From positions 1 to 64,000 of the forward strand of contig NZ_BMGD01000001.1 of NCBI RefSeq assembly GCF_014639875.1: 64,000 bases of DNA, given 5' to 3'. Below the pieces are notes generated by a model. The model saw nothing but the letters and a program-made list of their open reading frames with translations. It made no database searches and was not told where the DNA came from. Numbering within the stretch: the first letter of the stretch is position 1; every line of letters begins with the position of its first letter. Below are positions 55,262-64,000 of this stretch, piece by piece. This DNA is from Blastomonas aquatica. GTDB lineage: Bacteria > Pseudomonadota > Alphaproteobacteria > Sphingomonadales > Sphingomonadaceae. Both the position numbers and the translations under genes were made by a program.

Positions 55262-55285
55262 ATCACATCTTAGCCTATCCATTAT

Positions 55286-55366
55286 CGTCACCCCCGCGCA
55301 CTCGGGGGTCCCGCTTTCTTGCCAGATCAGCGCAATAGCGGGATTCCCGCGTTCGCGGGAATGACG
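55286..55366. repeat. REPIN-like palindromic doublet (type A), copy 2
   Basis: cgtcacccccgcgcactcgg followed by gggtccc (from 55286), and gggattcccgcgttcgcggg followed by aatgacg (to 55366), repeat the architecture of 6286-6369. The arms are swapped in order and the interior is different. Confidence 0.75.
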
Positions 55367-55449
55367 TAGGTGGTGTTTTTTGGTCAGTCGCTTTAGGTCA
55401 CCAAATCACCTAGGCTAAAGACCGCGAAGCGACGACAAGGACCTTAAAG

Positions 55450-56388
55450 TTGGACAACTGGAAAGTCACCATTCCCTGCACATTGGCCGAGGCGCAGGCG
55501 GTTACCGAGCGAGAGGATATCGACGAGGCCGCGTTCGGCAGCCCCAGCCTGGTAGCGAGCGAGGTCGATGCCTATGCCGACCCGCAAGAGCCCGGAAGCT
55601 GGGCGATCCATGGCTATTTCACGCAGAAGCCCGATGCCCGCTGGGTTCGCCGGCTGCGCGATCTGGTGCCCAGCGCCGATGGCCTGAAGCTCAAGCCCGA
55701 GCGGCTGCCCGATGACGATTGGGTGACGATGAGCCAGTCCGGGCTCGAGCCGATCCGCGCGGGCCGGTTTTGCGTCCACACCCCTGAAATGCCCGCCGCG
55801 ACTGAAGCAGGCATCACCAATTTCTGCATCCCGGCAAGCCTGGCGTTCGGCACCGGCCACCACAACACCACGCGCGGCTGCCTGATGATGCTCGATGCGA
55901 TGAAGCGCCGCGGTAATCTGGTGCGCAGCCATATCGACATCGGCACCGGCACCGGGCTGCTCGCCTTTGCCGCGATGAAGCTGTGGCCGCGCGCTTATGC
56001 GACCGCGAGCGATATCGATCCCGTCTGCGGCCCGGCGGTTGCCGAAAATGCAGAAACCAACGGCATTGCGCTCGGCCAGCGCCCCGGCCAGCTTGCGATG
56101 TTTATCGCCGAAGGGCTGGAGGACGCCGATCTGCAGCGCCGCGCGCCCTATGATCTTGTCATCGCCAACATTCTGGCGGGCCCTTTGATCGATCTGGCAG
56201 GCGACATCGCCGCGGTGACATCGTCGCAGGGGCAGGCGGTGCTGTCCGGGCTGCTGGGCACGCAGGCCGACGCGGTCGCCCGCGCCTATCGGATGGTCGG
56301 CTTCCGCCTCGCCGAACGGCTCGACCTCGGCGATTGGACCGTGCTGCGCCTGCGCAAGCGGGGCGCGCGATGGTCGGGCAAGGCCTGA
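55450..56388 (+). CDS. prmA: Ribosomal protein L11 methyltransferase
   Basis: 312 residues. The N-terminal substrate-recognition region is followed by ASLAFGTGHHNTTRGCLMML, SHIDIGTGTGLLAFAAMKLW and LVIANILAGPLIDLAGDIAA, the PrmA SAM-binding core. It trimethylates ribosomal protein L11. The start is TTG at 55450 with AAGGA about eight bases upstream. Repeats flank the gene on both sides. Confidence 0.95.
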   Translation: MDNWKVTIPCTLAEAQAVTEREDIDEAAFGSPSLVASEVDAYADPQEPGSWAIHGYFTQKPDARWVRRLRDLVPSADGLKLKPERLPDDDWVTMSQSGLEPIRAGRFCVHTPEMPAATEAGITNFCIPASLAFGTGHHNTTRGCLMMLDAMKRRGNLVRSHIDIGTGTGLLAFAAMKLWPRAYATASDIDPVCGPAVAENAETNGIALGQRPGQLAMFIAEGLEDADLQRRAPYDLVIANILAGPLIDLAGDIAAVTSSQGQAVLSGLLGTQADAVARAYRMVGFRLAERLDLGDWTVLRLRKRGARWSGKA

Positions 56389-56398
56389 GGCCATTCCC

Positions 56399-56473
56399 GT
56401 TCTCCGGCGAAAGCCGGAGTCCAGGGGCGGCCTTGCGTGACATCGCCCTGGATTCCGGCGTGCGCCGGAAAAC
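56399..56473. repeat. ccggcGAAAgccgg palindromic element (type B), copy 2
   Basis: gttctccggcgaaagccgga begins the element and ttccggcgtgcgccggaaaa ends it. The interior catcgccctggattcc is identical to copy 1 at 6420-6492. It ends 6 bp before the DUF2459 start codon. Confidence 0.75.
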
Positions 56474-56479
56474 GGCTGT

Positions 56480-60884
<4,405 letters not shown>

Positions 60885-60897
60885 GGCCGCTGCTTTA

Positions 60898-60912
60898 GAA
60901 CATACAGGGCAC
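60898..60912. promoter_or_regulatory. Possible LexA box upstream of recN
   Basis: gaacatacagggcac fits GAAC-N7-GAAC, the alphaproteobacterial LexA box, with one mismatch (GCAC). It lies 14-28 bp upstream of the recN start. recN is often in the SOS regulon. Confidence 0.35.
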
Positions 60913-61098
60913 AGGTGGGAACTGCTTTTTGGCACTAGCGCCGTTATCAGGAAACGGGGGTGTCAAACGAATTCCACGTAGTTGTCATTGACTTGTCATC
61001 AATCCGCCCATAGCTGCCGAAATAGGGGCGACACGTGCCAAGGATGACTGCGCGAACATGATGACGTACCCTCTCCTTGCACCGATCGGAATGCCCCT

Positions 61099-62127
61099 GT
61101 GAGTCTGGCGAGTTTTTCGCTGGCGCTCGCCCTCTCAGGATCGCCGCTGGTTGCTGCCAGCGCAGACCTTCCACAGACCATCATTGCCGCCGAACAGGCC
61201 GGCAGCCCCACCACTGCGCCCGCCGCGCCGCAGCCCGCCACGTTGCAGCCCGCCACACTGCCGCCATGCCCCGCAGGCGCCGCATTGCCCTCCACGCCGC
61301 CTGCGCCAGGCGAGCCTGCGCCCGCCCCTGCACCCGCAGAACAGAACGCGATCGTCGTCACCGCGCGCCCAGATTCGGAGCCGGGCGACCCCATGCTTCA
61401 GCTCAACGCGGACTCCTACGAGGTCGTGCAAGATGTCGACGAGGCGCTCGTCGGGCCGGTCGCCATGGCCTACAAGGACGCGATTCCTAAGCCGATCCGC
61501 CATGGCCTGCGCAATTTCCTGCGCAATCTGACCGAACCGATCGTCGCACTCAATTTCCTGCTCCAGCTGAAGCCGGGCAAGGCGGCAGAGACCGTCGGAC
61601 GGTTCGCGGTCAATACCACCATTGGTATTGGCGGACTGTTCGATGTCGCCAAGCGCGACCCGATCAAGCTGCCCTATCGGCGCAATGGCTTTGCCAACAC
61701 ATTGGGCTATTACGGCGTCGAGCCGGGCGCGTATCTGTTCCTGCCGCTAATCGGCCCGACCACAATCCGCGACCTGGTCGGCGGGACGGTCGATGGACTG
61801 CTGCTGCCCACCGTGGTCGGCGCGCCGTTCAACGACATCAAATTCACCCTGCCCGCCGCAACCTTGAGCGCGCTGCAGGGGCGTATCCAGATCGACGAAC
61901 AATTGAACGCGCTGCGCAACCAGAGCAACGACCCGTACATCGACGCGCGCGATTTCTATCTCAAGCGACGCCAGGCGGAAATCGATGCGCTGCGCGGTCG
62001 CAACGCCTATCCCGATGGCGATCTGCCGTTCGTCAATCCAGGCACGGGCGGACCTGTGGTGGTGCCGGTGACGCCGATCGTGCCGGCGGCACCGGGGGTG
62101 AACTGCATGCCGGTGGGTGCGTACTGA
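61099..62127 (+). CDS. mlaA: MlaA family outer membrane lipid asymmetry protein (VacJ)
   Basis: 342 residues. An N-terminal signal segment (SLASFSLALALSGSPLVAAS) is followed by an Ala/Pro-rich linker. The MlaA domain has EPIVALNFLLQLKPGKAAET, GRFAVNTTIGIGGLFDVAKR and LGYYGVEPGAYLFLPLIGPT. It removes phospholipids from the outer leaflet with OmpC-like porins. No lipobox cysteine is clear. The start is GTG at 61099. No other mla genes are present. Confidence 0.9.
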   Translation: MSLASFSLALALSGSPLVAASADLPQTIIAAEQAGSPTTAPAAPQPATLQPATLPPCPAGAALPSTPPAPGEPAPAPAPAEQNAIVVTARPDSEPGDPMLQLNADSYEVVQDVDEALVGPVAMAYKDAIPKPIRHGLRNFLRNLTEPIVALNFLLQLKPGKAAETVGRFAVNTTIGIGGLFDVAKRDPIKLPYRRNGFANTLGYYGVEPGAYLFLPLIGPTTIRDLVGGTVDGLLLPTVVGAPFNDIKFTLPAATLSALQGRIQIDEQLNALRNQSNDPYIDARDFYLKRRQAEIDALRGRNAYPDGDLPFVNPGTGGPVVVPVTPIVPAAPGVNCMPVGAY

Positions 62128-62162
62128 GGCGATCTGCGGCGGGCATCAAAAGGTCCACCCAG

Positions 62163-62340
62163 CCTGAGCCCGTCGAAGGCTCCGCGCCTTTGGTGCCCTT
62201 CAATGCAACACCGTTTTCCGGCGAAAGCCGGAATCCAGAGCGCACGCAGTGCCATCCCGCCCCTGGGCTCCGGCTTTCGCCGGAGAACGACGTAGCATTA
62301 TCCTGCCATCGGTTAGAGCGTGGCCTTCGACAGGCTTAGG
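62163..62340. repeat. Composite repeat: type B palindrome (copy 3) inside a second inverted repeat
   Basis: The outer pair is cctgagcccgtcgaagg (62163-62179) and ccttcgacaggcttagg (62324-62340), inverted copies with two mismatches. Inside, ttttccggcgaaagccgga (62214) and tccggctttcgccggagaa (to 62287) form the type B element. The region between mlaA and fumarase (62128-62395) holds no gene. Confidence 0.75.
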
Positions 62341-62395
62341 CTCAGCGGAGGTGGGGTGCATCGCGCAAAGGCGTGATTCTCGACCCCGGCTACCC

Positions 62396-63919
62396 TCACA
62401 CCCCAGCCAACAACCCTTCCTTCGCAATCCGCTCCTTCCACACCAAAGGTGCGAGCTTGTGGACGTTGTTGCCTTCGCTGTCGACCGCGACGGTGACCGG
62501 GAAGTCGCTGACCTCGAACTCGTAGATCGCTTCCATCCCCAGATCGTGGAAGCCGACGACCTCCGAGCCCTTGATCGCGCGGGCGACCAGATACGCCGCG
62601 CCGCCGACCGCCATCAGGTAGGCGCTCTTGTGATCGCGGATCGCCTCGACTGCGGCGGGGCCGCGTTCGGCCTTGCCGACCATCGCGAGCAGGCCCTGCT
62701 CGAGCATCATCCGGGTGAACTTGTCCATCCGGGTGGCGGTGGTGGGGCCGGCTGGACCGACGATTTCCTCGCCCACCGGGTCGACCGGGCCGACATAATA
62801 GATCACGCGGCCACGGAACTCGACGGGCAGCGGCTCGCCTTTGGCCAGCATATCCTGAATGCGCTTGTGCGCCGCGTCGCGCCCGGTGAGCATCTTGCCG
62901 TTCAAGAGCAGACGGTCGCCTTGCTTCCAGCTCTGCACCACCTCAGGCGTCAGGTTATCGAGATCGACGCGGATCGCGGCCTTGTCGGGGGTCCAGTTGA
63001 CGTCGGGCCATTCGCTGAGCTTGGGCGCTTCGAGATACGCGGGGCCCGAGCCGTCCAACGAGAAATGCGCGTGGCGGGTGGCGGCGCAGTTGGGGATCAT
63101 CGCCACCGGCTTGCCCGCGGCATGGCACGGCGCGTCCATGATCTTGACGTCGAGGATGGTCGACAAGCCCCCCAGCCCCTGCGCGCCGATGCCCAGCGCA
63201 TTGACCTTGTCGAAAATCTCGATCCGCATCGCCTCAATGTCGCTCTGCGGCCCGCGCGCCTTCAACGGCCCCATGTCGATCGGGTCCATCAACGCCTTCT
63301 TGGCAAGCAGCACCGCATGTTCCGCCGTGCCGCCGATGCCGATGCCCAGCATGCCGGGCGGGCACCAGCCCGCGCCCATCTGCGGGATCATCTCCAGCAC
63401 CCAGTCGACGATGTTGTCGCTGGGGTTCATCATCTTGAACTTGGACTTGTTCTCGCTGCCGCCGCCCTTGGCCGCGACATCGACATGGACATGGTGTCCC
63501 GGCACCATCTCGACGTGCAGCACGCACGGGGTGTTGTCCTTGGTGTTGCGGCGGGTGAACGCCGGGTCTGCCAATACCGACGCGCGCAATTTGTTATCCG
63601 GGTGCAGATAGGCGCGGCGGACGCCTTCATCGACGATCTCCTGCAGCGACCTGGCCGTGTCGTCCATCCGGCAGTCCATGCCCCATTTGACGAAGACGTT
63701 GACGATGCCGGTGTCCTGGCAGATCGGCCGGTGGCCTTCGGCGCACATCCGGCTGTTGGTGAGGATCTGCGCGATCGCATCCTTGGCGGCGGGCGACTGC
63801 TCGGCCTCATACGCCTCGCCCAGCGCGCGGATGTAATCCATCGGGTGATAGTAGCTGATGAACTGCAGCGCGTCGGCGACGCTCTCGATCAGATCGGCTG
63901 CGCGAATGGTCACGGTCAT
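62396..63919 (-). CDS. fumA: Class I fumarate hydratase (iron-sulphur)
   Basis: 507 residues. GHRPICQDTGIVNVFVKWGM, with a cluster cysteine, AGWCPPGMLGIGIGGTAEHA, and GPTTATRMDKFTRMMLEQGL are the two-domain FumA/FumB pattern. It hydrates fumarate to malate with an oxygen-sensitive [4Fe-4S] cluster. The ATG at 63919 gives the full family length. About 80 bp of non-coding sequence follow to the window end. Confidence 0.95.
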   Translation of the reverse strand: MTVTIRAADLIESVADALQFISYYHPMDYIRALGEAYEAEQSPAAKDAIAQILTNSRMCAEGHRPICQDTGIVNVFVKWGMDCRMDDTARSLQEIVDEGVRRAYLHPDNKLRASVLADPAFTRRNTKDNTPCVLHVEMVPGHHVHVDVAAKGGGSENKSKFKMMNPSDNIVDWVLEMIPQMGAGWCPPGMLGIGIGGTAEHAVLLAKKALMDPIDMGPLKARGPQSDIEAMRIEIFDKVNALGIGAQGLGGLSTILDVKIMDAPCHAAGKPVAMIPNCAATRHAHFSLDGSGPAYLEAPKLSEWPDVNWTPDKAAIRVDLDNLTPEVVQSWKQGDRLLLNGKMLTGRDAAHKRIQDMLAKGEPLPVEFRGRVIYYVGPVDPVGEEIVGPAGPTTATRMDKFTRMMLEQGLLAMVGKAERGPAAVEAIRDHKSAYLMAVGGAAYLVARAIKGSEVVGFHDLGMEAIYEFEVSDFPVTVAVDSEGNNVHKLAPLVWKERIAKEGLLAGV

Positions 63920-64000
63920 GGCATTTCCCCCGGATACTGGATGCGCGCCGATGGCGCCAAGCGGATAAAGTGCGACCGTCTCTATTGCGGCATCGATGCT

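Noticed and set aside
63920-64000. Possible gene at the right edge
   Set aside because: Only about 80 bp upstream of fumarase with no convincing frame or RNA; it is presumably the fumA promoter region.

Overview
The window looks like chromosomal DNA of a GC-rich alphaproteobacterium, most likely a member of the Sphingomonadales. The evidence is GcrA, CtrA-type TTAA-N7-TTAA sites, sphingomonad-like intergenic palindromic repeats, and protein sequences that read as typical of that order. I cannot name the genus from sequence alone. There are no rRNA genes and no CRISPR array. There is one tRNA gene, and almost all of the window is coding.

Layout. 1-1.7 kb is the end of an integrated element: a decayed IS3-family transposase and a P4-type tyrosine integrase that abuts the 3' end of a tRNA-Ser(CGA) gene. 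The element seems to extend leftwards out of the window. 2-9.6 kb is mixed housekeeping: hspQ, an ABC-2 permease, gcrA, parE (topoisomerase IV B subunit), a secreted serine hydrolase, an acetyltransferase coupled to a LysR regulator, and apaG. 9.6-22.8 kb holds a cytochrome c, an ICMT-like membrane protein, DUF2147 and DUF983 proteins, a bacterial FeS (6-4)-type photolyase, glutaryl-CoA dehydrogenase, a PAS-GGDEF protein, argC with an NlpC/P60 hydrolase and an M17 aminopeptidase, a lipoprotein, and a flavin monooxygenase.

22.9-34.4 kb is the most coherent unit: two divergent operons that together encode every step from trans-4-hydroxy-L-proline to 2-oxoglutarate. These steps are an epimerase with two catalytic cysteines, a FAD D-amino-acid oxidase, a DHDPS-like deaminase and a 2-oxoglutarate semialdehyde dehydrogenase. 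With them come a prolidase-type M24 peptidase, a secreted amidohydrolase, an APC permease, a DctA-type symporter and a FadR/GntR regulator. A GTATAC-centred palindrome lies between the divergent operons. I read this as a scavenging system for hydroxyproline peptides, such as those from collagen or plant wall protein.

34.4-49.2 kb carries a small GntR regulator, an L,D-transpeptidase and the conserved rimP-nusA-ylxR-infB-rbfA-truB-rpsO-pnp translation/RNA cluster. The cluster is interrupted between rbfA and truB by vapBC, tdk, an acetyltransferase and an opposing phosphatase-superfamily gene. truB itself carries a 137-bp palindromic repeat in frame. 49.2-52.5 kb has a parDE toxin-antitoxin module facing sdhCDA, and sdhB is not present. 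52.7-64 kb holds a soluble globin-type methyl-accepting protein, an SDR, a GIY-YIG gene broken by an amber codon, prmA, a DUF2459 protein, recN-ligA, mlaA and class I fumarase.

Three kinds of intergenic palindromic repeat recur between the genes. Two stop-codon-anchored tandem arrays sit between convergent gene pairs. CtrA-like sites precede a small membrane protein, the GGDEF protein and the chemoreceptor-like protein.
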